The notes: generated from the letters alone by a model not told the origin. 64,000 nt of DNA from Pseudomonas sichuanensis (GCF_003231305.1 NZ_QKVM01000010.1:1-64000); one strand, 5' to 3'. Positions 9,411 through 18,829 are shown, counted from the stretch's first letter. Numbers and translations: made by a program.

Positions 9411-10542
9411 CCACCAGCACGCCGCACAGGCTGATCACCAGCGCCATGGGCACCGCGCTGCCGTCGTGCAGCACACCGACCAACGCGGCCGCACCGGCGG
9501 CGACGCTGAACTGCAGGCAGCCCATCAGCGCCGAGGCACTGCCGGCCCGTGCACCTTGCCCGCTCATGGCGCAGGCCGAGGCGTTGGGGATGATGCATCC
9601 CAGGCTGGAAATGCACACGAACAGCGGTACCAGCAACGGCCACAGCGCGACCGGGTGCAGTGCCGCCACCGCCAGCAGTACCAGGGCAGCCGCCAGGTAC
9701 AACCAGACCGCACGGGCCAGCAGGAAGGCCGGCCCACGCTTGGCCAACAAGCGGGCATTGACCTGGGCCATGAGGATGAACCCTGCGGCGTTGCTGCCGA
9801 ACAGCCAGCCGTAGTGCTCCGGCGGTACGCCGTACAGCTTGATGAAAACGAACGGCGAACCGGCGATGTAGGCGAACATCCCGGCAATAGCAATGCCACC
9901 GGTCAGCGCATGGCCAACAAAAGTCCGGTCAGCCAGTAACCGCAGGTATTGGCGCAAGGCGCCAGACAAGGGTTGGCGCGGCACATGCGTCGGCAGGCTT
10001 TCCGGCAAGCCCAGGCCGACGGCCAGCAGGCACACGCCGCTGAACAGGCTCAAGGCGAGGAAGATCGATTGCCAGCCGGCCACGTTCACCAGCACGCCAC
10101 CGAGCATCGGCGCCAGGATCGGCGCCAATCCCATCACCAGCATCAATTGCGAGAACACCTTGGCCGACGCCACCGCGTCGCACTTGTCGCTGACGATCGC
10201 CCGCGACAGCACCATGCCGGCGCAGCCACCCAGCGCCTGGACGAAGCGCGCCACGATGAGGCTGTCGAGCGTGGGCGCGTAGGCACAGGCCAGCGACGCC
10301 ACGGTGAACAGGCCGACCCCGAACAACAGCGGGATGCGTCGGCCAAAACGGTCGGCCACCGGGCCGTAGGCCAGCTGGCCCAGCGAGAGACCGAGGAAGT
10401 AGGCCGCCAGGGTGGTCTGCACGTGCTTCTCGTCGGTAGCGAAAGCGTGTGCCATGGCTGGGAAGGCAGGCAGATAGAAGTCGATCGCCAAAGGCCCGAA
10501 CGCACTGAGGGCGCCGAGGATCAGCAAGGTTCGCAGGTTCAT
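9343..10542 (-). CDS. Bcr/CflA-family multidrug MFS transporter
   Basis: A 399-residue major facilitator of the drug:H+ antiporter (12 TM) type. The start has the Bcr/CflA flavour (GPLAIDFYLPAFPAMA), loop 2-3 carries GPVADRFGRRIPLLFG, and motif C-like glycines lie in TM5. This family exports bicyclomycin, chloramphenicol, sulphonamides or small dipeptides; the substrate here is not predictable. ATG 10542 is used although its ribosome binding site is weak. It is transcribed in the same direction as copZ, but a hairpin terminator separates the two, so co-transcription is unlikely. Confidence 0.88.
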   Translation of the reverse strand: MNLRTLLILGALSAFGPLAIDFYLPAFPAMAHAFATDEKHVQTTLAAYFLGLSLGQLAYGPVADRFGRRIPLLFGVGLFTVASLACAYAPTLDSLIVARFVQALGGCAGMVLSRAIVSDKCDAVASAKVFSQLMLVMGLAPILAPMLGGVLVNVAGWQSIFLALSLFSGVCLLAVGLGLPESLPTHVPRQPLSGALRQYLRLLADRTFVGHALTGGIAIAGMFAYIAGSPFVFIKLYGVPPEHYGWLFGSNAAGFILMAQVNARLLAKRGPAFLLARAVWLYLAAALVLLAVAALHPVALWPLLVPLFVCISSLGCIIPNASACAMSGQGARAGSASALMGCLQFSVAAGAAALVGVLHDGSAVPMALVISLCGVLVVSVAVLTRRLQAKRSAGVRGGH

Positions 10543-10622
10543 GAAGAATCCATAGCAGGCTAAGCAAGTGCGTTAGTCTACCTGCTGTGAATCATCCAAC
10601 GTTGAAAACCTTTGTAATAATT

Positions 10623-10641
10623 GGGGGCGTCAAACGCCCCC
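10623..10641 (-). terminator. Hairpin terminator downstream of copZ
   Basis: Perfect 8-bp arms GGGGGCGT and ACGCCCCC lie around a 3-base loop, just beyond the copZ stop on its downstream side. On the minus strand an AT-rich tract (AATTATTAC) follows. This is a plausible but not textbook intrinsic terminator. Confidence 0.6.
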
Positions 10642-10650
10642 TGGCAGCCG

Positions 10651-10848
10651 TCAGGCCACCTCGGCCTGGTAACCTTCTTCTCGAATCGCCGCGATGATCT
10701 GCTCGACGGCCAGTGCACTCTCCACCCGCACCTGCCGCGCCGCCAGGTCCACCTCCACCCGCGCCGCCGCATCCTGCGCCTGCACCGCCCGGGTAACGCC
10801 CTTCACACAATGGCCGCAGGTCATGCCTTGTACATTGAACACTTGCAT
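10651..10848 (-). CDS. copZ: CopZ-type copper chaperone
   Basis: A 65-residue single heavy-metal-associated domain with the Cu(I)-binding loop GMTCGHC (C11 and C14). It has the expected beta-alpha-beta-beta-alpha-beta length and ends at EEGYQAEVA. Such proteins carry Cu(I) in the cytoplasm to CopA and CueR. ATG 10848 has a strong GGAGG; the frame continues upstream but would cross the operator, so the short form is right. It is driven by its own CueR-type promoter and is divergent from the secreted-protein/copA/cueR genes. Confidence 0.9.
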   Translation of the reverse strand: MQVFNVQGMTCGHCVKGVTRAVQAQDAAARVEVDLAARQVRVESALAVEQIIAAIREEGYQAEVA

Positions 10849-10876
10849 CGAGGTTGCCTCCTTCAGGGTTTTTCGC

Positions 10877-10907
10877 AGTCTCAGCCTTGCCCTCGGGGCA
10901 AGGTCAA
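10877..10907 (-). promoter_or_regulatory. CueR-type operator/promoter of copZ
   Basis: On the minus strand a -35 TTGACC (10902-10907) overlaps the dyad CCTTGCCCTCGGGGCAAGG (10885-10903). An over-long spacer of about 19 bp leads to a GAGACT-like -10 (10877-10882). A -35 fused to a CCTTGCC/GGCAAGG dyad with a 19-20 bp spacer is the signature of MerR-family CueR promoters, and it matches the second site at 11377-11407. Confidence 0.8.
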
Positions 10908-10993
10908 GTTCTGCCTGCAACGGCCGGGCTGGAAATCTACGCGCGGCTCGGCCAAGCTGCGCCTTTGACGTTTTTGCCAGCAGGAGATTCTTC

Positions 10994-11380
10994 ATGATCA
11001 GGACAGCACTGACCCTCGCCGTATTGCTGGGCGCGCTGGCCACGGTGCCACCGGCCAGCGCCGAGGGCAACTCGGACTACAGCGTGCTGATCATTTCCCG
11101 GGAGCGCCTGGAAGTGGCCACCAATTGCGAGATCGGCATCTACCTCAACGATCAGTTGTCCGGCCGGGTGTTCCAGGAGCAGTCGACCTCCTTCAACCTG
11201 CCCGCCGGCCCGATCGATGTGCGCCTGCGCCTGTTGCCCGGGCAGAGCCCCGGTTGCGCCCCCGGCATCGAGGACCAACGCAGCACGCGCCTGACCTTGC
11301 AGGCGGGCCAGATCAACAAATACCGCATTGCCATGGGGCACAGTGGCCTGGTGCTCAAGCGAGCCAGCCTGGGCTATTGA
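10994..11380 (+). CDS. Small secreted protein of the copper locus, function unknown
   Basis: A 128-residue protein with a clear Sec signal peptide (MIRTALTLAVLLGALA, cleavage after PASA near residue 23) and a mature domain of about 105 residues rich in beta strands. Two cysteines (C45 and C88) could form a disulfide. The segment EIGIYLNDQLSGRV followed by SFNLPAGPIDVRLRL resembles small PEGA/DUF2846-like beta domains; this is a tentative similarity. ATG 10994 follows GGAG. It lies between copZ and copA, and the copA promoter starts inside its stop codon. No His/Met-rich copper site is visible, so a direct role in copper handling is unproven. Confidence 0.75.
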   Translation: MIRTALTLAVLLGALATVPPASAEGNSDYSVLIISRERLEVATNCEIGIYLNDQLSGRVFQEQSTSFNLPAGPIDVRLRLLPGQSPGCAPGIEDQRSTRLTLQAGQINKYRIAMGHSGLVLKRASLGY

Positions 11381-11407
11381 CCTTGCCAGCATGGCAAGGT
11401 TGATGCT
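11377..11407 (+). promoter_or_regulatory. CueR-type operator/promoter of copA-cueR
   Basis: The -35 TTGACC (11377-11382) runs into a perfect dyad ACCTTGCC (11380-11387), AGCAT, GGCAAGGT (11393-11400). A 19-bp spacer leads to a GATGCT -10 (11402-11407). The -35 contains the TGA stop codon (11378-11380) of the upstream secreted-protein gene, so the promoter begins exactly where that gene ends. The architecture matches CueR activation by DNA distortion. Confidence 0.85.
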
Positions 11408-11434
11408 GCTGGCTTGTCCACGGAGGAAAGAGCC

Positions 11435-13834
11435 ATGCCCGCATCCACCACCTTCGACCTGCCGATCGCCGGCATGACCTGCGCCAGCTGCGCAGGTCGG
11501 GTCGAGCGCGCCCTGCGCAAGGTCACCGGCGCAGAACAGGTCAGCGTCAACCTCGCCACCGAACAGGCCCGGGTCCAGGCCCCGGCCGACAGCCTGCCGG
11601 CGCTGGTCGACGCTGTGCGCGAGGCGGGCTACAGCGTGCCCACCCGCACCCTCGAACTGCAGATCGGCGGCATGACCTGCGCCAGTTGCGCGGGCCGTGT
11701 CGAGCGCGCCCTCGGCAAAGTGCCGGGGGTCGAGCAGATCAGCGTCAACCTGGCCAGCGAACGCGCTCACCTCGAAGTGCTGCAGGCCGTCGATGACGCC
11801 GCGCTGATCGCGGCGGTCGAGCAAGCCGGCTACAGCGCCACCCTGCCGCGCACCGCGCACGATGACCTGGCCCAGGCACAACGCCGCTTGCGCAACGAAC
11901 GCCTGGCCGTCGGTGCCGCCCTGCTGCTGGCGCTGCCACTGGTGCTGCCGATGCTGGTGCAGCCGTTCGGCCTGCACTGGATGCTGCCGGCCTGGGCGCA
12001 GTTCCTGCTGGCCACACCGGTGCAGTTCATCCTCGGCGCACGCTTCTACGTCGCCGCCTGGAAGGCCGTGCGCGCCGGGGCCGGCAACATGGACCTGCTG
12101 GTCGCCCTGGGCACCAGCGCCGGTTACGGCCTGAGCCTGTACCAATGGGCCAACGCCCATGCCGGCATGGAGCCGCACCTGTATTTCGAAGCCTCGGCGG
12201 TGGTGATTGCCCTGGTACTGCTCGGCAAGTACCTGGAAAGCCGCGCCAAACGCCAGACGGCCAGCGCCATCCGCGCCCTTGAAGCACTGCGCCCGGAGCG
12301 GGCGGTGCGGGTGGTCGATGGCCATGAAGAAGACGTGGCGATCAGCCAGTTGCGCCTGGGCGACCTGGTGCTGGTCAAGCCTGGCGAGCGCTTCCCGGTC
12401 GACGGCGAAGTGCTCGAAGGCAGTAGCCATGCCGACGAAGCGCTGATCAGCGGCGAAAGCCTGCCCGTCCCCAAACAACCCGGCGATACCGTCACCGGCG
12501 GCGCCATCAACGGCGAGGGCCGGCTGCTGGTGCAGACCCGCGCACTGGGCACCGAAACCGTGCTGGCGCGCATCATCCGCCTGGTCGAGGATGCCCAGGC
12601 AGCCAAGGCACCGATCCAGAAACTGGTCGACCGGGTCAGCCAGGTGTTCGTCCCCGCCGTGCTGGTGCTGGCCCTGCTCACCCTGGTCGGTTGGTGGCTG
12701 GCCGGCGCGCCGCTGGAAACCGCGCTCATCAACGCCGTCGCCGTGCTGGTGATCGCCTGCCCCTGCGCCCTCGGCCTGGCCACGCCCGCCGCGATCATGG
12801 CCGGCACCGGTGTCGCCGCCCGCCACGGCATCCTGATCAAGGACGCCGAAGCGCTGGAACGCGCCCATGCGGTCAACCGCGTGGTATTCGACAAGACCGG
12901 CACCCTTACCTCCGGCAGCCCACGCATCGTCCACAGCCAGGCGGCCAGTGGCGACAAGGGTGAGTTGCTGCGCCTGGCCGGGGCCTTGCAACGTGGCAGC
13001 GAACACCCACTGGCCAAAGCGGTACTCGACGCCTGCGCCGAACAAGGCTTGCAAGTACCGCAGGTGAACGGCAGCCAGTCCCTGACCGGCCGCGGTATCG
13101 CCGGCCAGGTGGGCGGCCGCGACCTGGCGCTGGGCAACCGCCGCCTGCTCGACGAAAGCCAGCTGCTGCCCGGTGGGCTGGCGGCCAATGCCCAGGCCTG
13201 GGAGGCCGAGGGCCGCACCCTGTCCTGGTTGATCGAACGCGGCAGCCAACCCCGCGTGCTCGGCCTGTTCGCTTTCGGCGACAGCCTCAAGCCCGGCGCG
13301 GCCCAGGCCATCGACGCCCTGCACGCCCGTGGCATCAGCAGCCACCTGCTGACCGGCGACAACCGTGGCAGCGCCAAGGTCGTCGCCGACGCCCTGGGCA
13401 TCGACGATGTGCATGCCGAAGTGCTGCCGGCCGACAAGGCCGCCACCGTTGCCAGGCTCAAGCAGGATGGCGTGGTGGCCATGGTCGGCGACGGCATCAA
13501 CGACGCCCCCGCCCTGGCCGCCGCCGATATCGGCATCGCCATGGGCGGCGGCACCGACGTGGCCATGCAGGCCGCCGGCATCACCCTGATGCGCGGCGAC
13601 CCACGCCTGGTGCCCGCCGCACTGGAGATCAGCCGCAAGACCTACGCGAAAATCCGTCAGAACCTGTTCTGGGCCTTCATCTACAACCTGGTCGGCATTC
13701 CCCTGGCAGCCTTCGGCTACCTCAACCCGGTGCTGGCCGGCGCGGCCATGGCCCTGTCCAGCGTCAGTGTGGTGAGCAATGCCCTGTGGCTGAAAACCTG
13801 GAAACCCACCAGCACCGACCAGGAGGCGCCATGA
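11435..13834 (+). CDS. copA: Cu(I)-exporting P1B-type ATPase CopA
   Basis: A 799-residue heavy-metal P-type ATPase. Two N-terminal HMA domains carry GMTCASC (C16/C19 and C82/C85). The TM6 CPC motif is at 442-444 in [11 protein letters not shown], which is Cu+/Ag+ type. The phosphorylation site is D486 in DKTGTLTSG, and the hinge [11 protein letters not shown] and the HP motif SEHPLAKAV are present. It pumps Cu(I) from cytoplasm to periplasm. I choose ATG 11435, with GGAGGA upstream, rather than TTG 11414. It is preceded by a CueR-type promoter and overlaps cueR by 4 bp (ATGA), so transporter and sensor are translationally coupled. Confidence 0.95.
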   Translation: MPASTTFDLPIAGMTCASCAGRVERALRKVTGAEQVSVNLATEQARVQAPADSLPALVDAVREAGYSVPTRTLELQIGGMTCASCAGRVERALGKVPGVEQISVNLASERAHLEVLQAVDDAALIAAVEQAGYSATLPRTAHDDLAQAQRRLRNERLAVGAALLLALPLVLPMLVQPFGLHWMLPAWAQFLLATPVQFILGARFYVAAWKAVRAGAGNMDLLVALGTSAGYGLSLYQWANAHAGMEPHLYFEASAVVIALVLLGKYLESRAKRQTASAIRALEALRPERAVRVVDGHEEDVAISQLRLGDLVLVKPGERFPVDGEVLEGSSHADEALISGESLPVPKQPGDTVTGGAINGEGRLLVQTRALGTETVLARIIRLVEDAQAAKAPIQKLVDRVSQVFVPAVLVLALLTLVGWWLAGAPLETALINAVAVLVIACPCALGLATPAAIMAGTGVAARHGILIKDAEALERAHAVNRVVFDKTGTLTSGSPRIVHSQAASGDKGELLRLAGALQRGSEHPLAKAVLDACAEQGLQVPQVNGSQSLTGRGIAGQVGGRDLALGNRRLLDESQLLPGGLAANAQAWEAEGRTLSWLIERGSQPRVLGLFAFGDSLKPGAAQAIDALHARGISSHLLTGDNRGSAKVVADALGIDDVHAEVLPADKAATVARLKQDGVVAMVGDGINDAPALAAADIGIAMGGGTDVAMQAAGITLMRGDPRLVPAALEISRKTYAKIRQNLFWAFIYNLVGIPLAAFGYLNPVLAGAAMALSSVSVVSNALWLKTWKPTSTDQEAP

Positions 13835-14229
13835 ACATCGGCCAGGCCGCCCGCCACAGCGGGCTCAGCGCCAAGATGATCCGCTACTACGAGTCCATCG
13901 GCCTGCTGCGCCCGGCCACGCGCAGCGACAGCGGCTACCGCCTCTACGGCCCGGAAGACCTGCACAGCCTGGCGTTCATCAAGCGCTCGCGTGACCTGGG
14001 CTTCTCGCTGGATGAAGTGGCAAAACTGTTGACCCTGTGGCAGGACCGGCAACGAGCCAGCGCCGACGTGAAGGCGCTGGCCACCCAGCACATCGATGCG
14101 CTCAACCGGCGCATCGAGGAGCTGATCAGCCTGCGCGACACGCTCGGTGAGCTGGTCGCCCACTGCCAGGGCGACGACCGCCCGGATTGCCCGATCCTCA
14201 AGGACCTGGCCAATGGTTGCTGCCACTGA
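13831..14229 (+). CDS. cueR: CueR, copper-responsive MerR-family activator
   Basis: A 132-residue MerR-family regulator. The winged HTH is at residues 1-70 ([20 protein letters not shown]), followed by the dimerisation helix and a C-terminal metal loop. The loop has C112 and C120 spaced as in E. coli CueR ([10 protein letters not shown]), the Cu(I)/Ag(I)/Au(I) linear-binding pair; there is also a C-terminal CC. It overlaps copA by 4 bp and is autoregulated through the copA promoter. Both CueR-type sites in this locus (10877-10907 and 11377-11407) are its likely targets. The spacing of the Cys pair argues against a zinc or mercury sensor. Confidence 0.92.
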   Translation: MNIGQAARHSGLSAKMIRYYESIGLLRPATRSDSGYRLYGPEDLHSLAFIKRSRDLGFSLDEVAKLLTLWQDRQRASADVKALATQHIDALNRRIEELISLRDTLGELVAHCQGDDRPDCPILKDLANGCCH

Positions 14230-14243
14230 GCCCAGGCCAGTGC

Positions 14244-14321
14244 GTGGGAGTGGCGGTGCGCCGCCGCGACTTGCCCCGCGATCGTGCCAAACCGGCCGAT
14301 CGCGGGGCAGCCCGCTCCCAC
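14244..14321. repeat. REP pair (BIME-like) after cueR
   Basis: Two REP units face each other: GTGGGAG...TTGCCCCGCGAT on the left and ATCGCGGGGC...GCTCCCAC on the right. The left unit carries an internal GGCGGTGCGCCGCC expansion. The pair sits directly after the copper operon and could form a stable transcript-end structure. Confidence 0.8.
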
Positions 14322-14425
14322 GCCTCCTTGCCTCTCAATCGCTGCGCTTGGTATGCCATATTAGCCAACCCCGACCGATTCCCCCTCAAACACCCGTTTC
14401 ATCCAATAAATACGGGAATTTTCCT

Positions 14426-14450
14426 TCAAGAAACCCAGATGCTGCCGATG
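14426..14450 (+). promoter_or_regulatory. Candidate sigma-28 (FliA) promoter of the chemoreceptor gene
   Basis: TCAAG (14426-14430) and GCCGATG (14444-14450) are separated by 13 bases. This is one base off the -10 of the Pseudomonas FliA consensus (TCAAG, about 12-13 bases, GCCGATA). It lies about 50 bp before the start of the chemoreceptor gene, as expected for a late flagellar/chemotaxis gene. Confidence 0.6.
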
Positions 14451-14498
14451 CCCTGAGTACCTGCCTCGTGTATCGAAAAAAATAATCTGGGAGCGTGG

Positions 14499-16445
14499 AT
14501 GAACATCAAGCAAAAACTGACCTGGGCGTTCGCCGTCATTGCCGGCCTGCCCATCGTCATCGTCGCCACCCTGGTAGTGGTCAACCTGCGCGGTGAAGCC
14601 CGCGACGATTTCCTCGACAACAGCAGCCGGGAAATCCGCCAGGTCGGCAACGCCATGAACCTGTTCTTCCAGGGCATCACCCAGAACGTCGACTACCTGG
14701 CCGCGCAGCCGTTGGTGGCCGCCAGCGCCGACAACGTGAAAAAGCACATCAGCGCCGATGCCGCCAACATTGCCCCCGGCGAGCAGGACAAGGTCCTGTT
14801 CGACCTGTTCAGCCGCCTGGCCCAGAGCCACCCGGACTACGCCTATGTGTCCTATGGGCTGAAGGACGGCGGCTACGCGTTCTGGCCCGGCGATCCGAAA
14901 ATGGCCAGCTACGACCCGCGCACCCGCCCCTGGTACCAGGCCGCCATGGCCAACCCTGGCAAGACCCTGCGTACCGCGCCTTACTATTGGGCCGGTGACG
15001 ACGCCGTACTGGTCAGCACCGTGCGCGCCGTGGCCAACCAGCTGGGCAACCCCGGCGGCGTGGTCAACATCGACGTGTCGCTCAAGGGCCTGACCGAGAT
15101 CGTCAAGCAGATCAAGCTGGGCGAAAGCGGCTACCTGATCCTGATGGAAAACAACGGCAACGTGATGGTCGACCCCCGCGACGCCAGCCACAACTTCAAA
15201 CAGCTTTCCAGCTTTGGCGATGGCTATGCCGACCTGGCCAAGGCCGGCAAAGGCCTGGTCGAGGTCGAGATCAACGGCGAGCGCTTCATGGCCAACGTCT
15301 ACCCTGACGAGCGACTGGGCTGGACCTTCATCGGCCTGATCCACGAAAGCGAAGTGATGCAGACCACCACCCGCCTGACCTGGCTGATCGGCGCCGTGGC
15401 GCTGATCCTCGCCGCCGTGTTCGCGGTAGTCGGCGCGGCCTTCGCCAAGCTCATCGTGCGCCCGATCAACAGCGTCACCCATGGCCTGGAAGACATCGCC
15501 CAAGGCGAAGGCGACCTGACCCGCAACCTGGAAATCCGCGGCCGCGACGAAACCGCGCAGTTGGCCAGCTGGTTCAACCAGTTCCTCGGCGCCATTCGCA
15601 GCCTGATCCAGCACATCGGCACCGCGGCCAGCCAGATCCTCAGCACCTCCAGCAGTTCGACCCGGGTCTCCGCCGACATGAGCGAAGCCGCCGGGCGCCA
15701 GCGCGAAGCGGTGGACATGGTCTCGACCGCCTTCCACGAAATGGTCGCCACCGCCAACGAAGTGGCGCGTTCGTGCAGCCAGGCCGCGCAGTCCGCCGAC
15801 AGCGGCCAGCAGCAGGCCCGCGATGGTCAGCAGCAGATCGACGCCGCAGTGCAGAGCGTCGACCGCCTGAGCCGTGAAATCGAGCAGTCGGCGCAGTCGA
15901 TCCAGCAGCTGGAACGCGACAGCAACGCCATCCAGTCGATCCTCGGCACCATCCGCTCGATCGCCGAGCAGACCAACCTGCTGGCGCTCAACGCCGCCAT
16001 CGAAGCCGCCCGCGCCGGCGAGCAGGGCCGTGGTTTTGCCGTGGTCGCCGACGAAGTCCGCGCCCTGGCCAAGCGCACCGCCGACTCCACCGCCGAAATC
16101 GACGGCCTGCTGGGCAACCTGGCCAGCCGCACCGCCGAAGTGGCCGAACAGATGCACGCCAGCATCGAGGTGTCGCAGCAGTCGGTCAGCCGCATCGGCC
16201 TGGCCCGCGACAGCTTCGGCCAGATCCGCGAATCGGTGGATGTGATCCGCGACATGAACACCCAGATCGCCACCGCCGCCGAAGAGCAGCACCAGGTGGC
16301 CGAGGACATCAACCGGCACATCAGCCAGATCCATGGCGATGCGCAACTGGTGGCCGAGCTGGCCCAGGCCGCGCGACAGGACTCCGAGAGCCTGGCCGGG
16401 CTGTCCAACGAGCTGGATGCACTGGTGCGACGCTTCCGCACCTGA
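14499..16445 (+). CDS. Methyl-accepting chemotaxis protein with dCache ligand domain (McpC-like)
   Basis: A 648-residue chemoreceptor. TM1 spans about residues 8-30, and the periplasmic dCache domain about 35-285 contains the ligand-pocket style motif [11 protein letters not shown] and a later [12 protein letters not shown]2 is at about 290-312, HAMP at about 313-365, and the signalling domain ends with the tip [20 protein letters not shown]. By genome position it corresponds to P. putida McpC, reported to respond to cytosine and nicotinic acid; that ligand assignment rests on recalled synteny only. GGGAGCG precedes the ATG. A FliA-type promoter lies upstream and a REP pair downstream. Confidence 0.9.
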   Translation: MNIKQKLTWAFAVIAGLPIVIVATLVVVNLRGEARDDFLDNSSREIRQVGNAMNLFFQGITQNVDYLAAQPLVAASADNVKKHISADAANIAPGEQDKVLFDLFSRLAQSHPDYAYVSYGLKDGGYAFWPGDPKMASYDPRTRPWYQAAMANPGKTLRTAPYYWAGDDAVLVSTVRAVANQLGNPGGVVNIDVSLKGLTEIVKQIKLGESGYLILMENNGNVMVDPRDASHNFKQLSSFGDGYADLAKAGKGLVEVEINGERFMANVYPDERLGWTFIGLIHESEVMQTTTRLTWLIGAVALILAAVFAVVGAAFAKLIVRPINSVTHGLEDIAQGEGDLTRNLEIRGRDETAQLASWFNQFLGAIRSLIQHIGTAASQILSTSSSSTRVSADMSEAAGRQREAVDMVSTAFHEMVATANEVARSCSQAAQSADSGQQQARDGQQQIDAAVQSVDRLSREIEQSAQSIQQLERDSNAIQSILGTIRSIAEQTNLLALNAAIEAARAGEQGRGFAVVADEVRALAKRTADSTAEIDGLLGNLASRTAEVAEQMHASIEVSQQSVSRIGLARDSFGQIRESVDVIRDMNTQIATAAEEQHQVAEDINRHISQIHGDAQLVAELAQAARQDSESLAGLSNELDALVRRFRT

Positions 16446-16448
16446 CCG

Positions 16449-16562
16449 CATCGCGGGGCAAGTCGCATCGGCGCACCGCCGCTCCCACAATGCCCCCAAG
16501 GGTTCGATTGGTTTCGAACCTTTTGGGGGCAGTCGAACGTGGGAGCGGGCTTGCCCCGCGAT
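16449..16562. repeat. REP pair with central hairpin between convergent genes
   Basis: CATCGCGGGGCAAG...GCTCCCAC on the left is matched by GTGGGAGCGGGCTTGCCCCG on the right. Between them lies an inverted repeat TGCCCCCAA...TTGGGGGCA (about 16490-16531) with an inner TTCGA/TCGAA. It lies between the convergent chemoreceptor and AraC genes and could act as a two-way transcript end. Confidence 0.8.
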
Positions 16563-16598
16563 GAGGCCCTGAAAGGCGACACAAGGCCGGCAGGTGTC

Positions 16599-17387
16599 TT
16601 ACAACCTCAACTCCCCCGGCGTCGCCCCGAACAACTGCTTGAACGCCGCAATGAAGGCCGACGTGGAGTCATAGCCACAGCCCAACGCCGCGTCTGTCAC
16701 ACTCTCTCCCGCCTCCAGCAGCGCCAGCGATGACAACAGGCGCATGCGCTGGCGCCAGTTGCGAAAGCTCAACCCCGTCTCACGCTGGAACAAACGCATC
16801 AAGGTCTTCTCCGACACTCCCAACTGCACGGCCCATTGCTGCAAGGTCTGCGCCTGGTCGGGCGCGGCGATCAGCCCGTTGCACAGCGCCAGCAGGCCTG
16901 GATGGCGGGGCAACGGCAGGGAGAACGCGACTTGCGGCAAGCTGCGCAACTGATCGAGCAGCACCGCCACCAGGCGCGCCTCGGCACTGTCCCCTTCGGG
17001 GTAGTCCACGGCAAAGGTACAGAACTGCTTGATCAGCTCCCGCGCCAGCGGCGTCACCTCCAGCACCCGGCACTCCTGCGTGGCCCAGGGGCAGGCATCG
17101 CGGCGCACATACAGGCTGCGCATCTCGGCCTGCATCGAAGTCACCACCTCGTGCTCGGCCCCCGCCGGTATCCACACACCCCACTGCGGCGGGGCGAAGT
17201 AGCTGCCGTCACGGGTGTAAACGCCAAGCACGCCGCTGATGGCGTAGGAGAACTGCACCCAGTCATGCTGGTGGCGCGTGGTCCAGGAGCCGGCGCCGAG
17301 GCTTTCGGCACGGGCGTAGAGTGGCCTGGGCAGATGGTCCAGGGCGGGGATGGGGCGCGGGGCGGAGGTCTGTCCGACGGTCGACAT
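16599..17387 (-). CDS. AraC-family transcriptional regulator
   Basis: A 262-residue regulator with an N-terminal cupin sensor (about 20-110; HQHDWVQFSYAISGVLGVYT and PAGAEHEV) and a C-terminal double HTH (about 160-260; LGVSEKTLMRLFQRETGLSF and LGCGYDSTSAFIAAFKQLFG). It has the common small AraC layout of cytoplasmic regulators. It lies 50 bp after the thiolase gene on the same strand and may be co-transcribed with it or act on the thiolase/FabG module. No ligand is evident. The ribosome binding site at 17387 is weak. Confidence 0.88.
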   Translation of the reverse strand: MSTVGQTSAPRPIPALDHLPRPLYARAESLGAGSWTTRHQHDWVQFSYAISGVLGVYTRDGSYFAPPQWGVWIPAGAEHEVVTSMQAEMRSLYVRRDACPWATQECRVLEVTPLARELIKQFCTFAVDYPEGDSAEARLVAVLLDQLRSLPQVAFSLPLPRHPGLLALCNGLIAAPDQAQTLQQWAVQLGVSEKTLMRLFQRETGLSFRNWRQRMRLLSSLALLEAGESVTDAALGCGYDSTSAFIAAFKQLFGATPGELRL

Positions 17388-17437
17388 GGCTGAGCCTGTT
17401 GTTTCTGATCGGACAAGACTAACAGCCCCGCGCCGGC

Positions 17438-18715
17438 TTAGCGCTCGACGATGGCCGTCACCCCCTGCCCACCCGCCGCGCAGATCGAAATCAGCCCACG
17501 CCCTTTACCGCGCCCGGCCAACAGCTTGGCCATGTTGGCCAGGATGCGCCCGCCGGTCGCCGCGAACGGATGCCCGGCGGCCAGCGAGCTGCCCTTCACA
17601 TTGAGCTTGCTGCGGTCGATGGCCCCCAGCGGTGCGTCCAGCCCCAGGCGCGTGCGGCAGTAGTCGGCGTCTTCCCAGGCCTTGAGCGTGCACAGCACCT
17701 GCGCGGCGAAGGCTTCATGGATCTCGTAGAAATCGAAGTCCTGCAGGCGCAGGCCGTTGCGCGCCAGCAGCCGTGGCACCGCATACACCGGCGCCATCAG
17801 CAGGCCCTCCTGGCCGTGGACGAAATCGACGGCGGCGTTTTCGCCATCGACCAGATACGCCAGCACCTCCAGGCCATGGGCCTGCGCCCAGTCATCACTG
17901 CCCAGCAGCACCAGCGAGGCGCCATCGGTCAGCGGCGTGGAATTGCCCGGCGTCAGGCTGCCCTGGCCGCTACGGTCGAACACCGGCTCGAGCCTGGCCA
18001 GTTGTTCCAGGCTGAGGTCGGGGCGCAAATTGTTGTCACGGGTCAGGCCCAGGTAGGGCGTCAGCAGGTCGTCGTGCCAGCCTTCGGTGTAGGCGGCGGC
18101 CAGTTTCTGGTGGCTCTGCAGCGCCAGTTCATCCTGCGCCGCCCGCTCGATGTGCCAGCGCTGCGCCATGCGTTCGCAATGCTCACCCATCGACAGCCCG
18201 GTACGCGGTTCACCGTTGCGCGGCAGTGCGGGTTTCAAGTGCCGTGGGCGCAACTTGAGGAAGGGCTTGAGGCGCTCGCCCAGCGTCCGGCCACGGTGGG
18301 CCTGCAGGAGGATCTGGCGCAGGCCCTCGTTGACCGCGATCGGTGCATCGGAGGTGGTGTCGACGCCGCCGGCAATGCCACTGTCGATCTGCCCCAGGGC
18401 AATTTTGTTGGCCACCAGCAGCGCGGCCTCCAGCCCCGTGCCGCAGGCTTGCTGGATATCGTAGGCCGGGGTGCACGGCGACAGGCGCGAGCCGAGCACG
18501 CATTCGCGGGTCAGGTTCATGTCGTGGGAATGCTTGAGCACCGCCCCCGCCGCCATTTCACCGAGGCACAGGCCGTGCAGGCGGTAACGCTCGATGAGGC
18601 CCTCCAGCGCCGCCGTCAGCATCGCCTGGTTGCTGGCCCGGGCGTAGGCGCCATTGGAGCGTGCGAAAGGGATCCGGTTACCACCCAGGATCGCGACCCG
18701 GCGAGTTGAACGCAT
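17438..18715 (-). CDS. Acetyl-CoA C-acyltransferase (thiolase)
   Basis: A 425-residue thiolase, close to FadI-type proteins in length. The nucleophilic Cys is C91 in QQACGTGLEAA, the His block is KGSSLAAGHPFAATGGR, and the second catalytic Cys is in SICAAGGQGV near the C terminus. It catalyses thiolytic cleavage or condensation of acyl-CoA. ATG 18715 has GGAGG upstream; the in-frame extension to 20272 runs antisense through the FabG gene and is rejected. It is divergent from the fabG/maoC pair, so the three enzymes could form a short 3-ketoacyl/3-hydroxyacyl/enoyl-CoA module. Confidence 0.92.
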   Translation of the reverse strand: MRSTRRVAILGGNRIPFARSNGAYARASNQAMLTAALEGLIERYRLHGLCLGEMAAGAVLKHSHDMNLTRECVLGSRLSPCTPAYDIQQACGTGLEAALLVANKIALGQIDSGIAGGVDTTSDAPIAVNEGLRQILLQAHRGRTLGERLKPFLKLRPRHLKPALPRNGEPRTGLSMGEHCERMAQRWHIERAAQDELALQSHQKLAAAYTEGWHDDLLTPYLGLTRDNNLRPDLSLEQLARLEPVFDRSGQGSLTPGNSTPLTDGASLVLLGSDDWAQAHGLEVLAYLVDGENAAVDFVHGQEGLLMAPVYAVPRLLARNGLRLQDFDFYEIHEAFAAQVLCTLKAWEDADYCRTRLGLDAPLGAIDRSKLNVKGSSLAAGHPFAATGGRILANMAKLLAGRGKGRGLISICAAGGQGVTAIVER

Positions 18716-18829
18716 GCCTGTACCTCCAGAAGCAAATTGATCCGTAAGCGTAGTTCTTTTCGCCTGCTCGAACGCCCCTGCCACAAACATGGTCCACACT
18801 TGCATGCTTGCCTTCAGGGAGATCCGTAC

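Noticed and set aside
10937-13414. An 825-codon open frame on the minus strand, opposite copA
   Set aside because: Same reason; CopA motifs (two GMTCASC, CPC, DKTGT) are on the plus strand.
14361-16499. A 712-codon minus-strand frame opposite the chemoreceptor
   Set aside because: Composition is typical of a reverse-strand shadow, and the chemoreceptor signature is intact on the plus strand.
16490-16531. Stand-alone terminator hairpin
   Set aside because: The hairpin is the centre of a REP pair and lacks a clear T-run in either direction. It is kept as part of the repeat, though it may still end transcripts.
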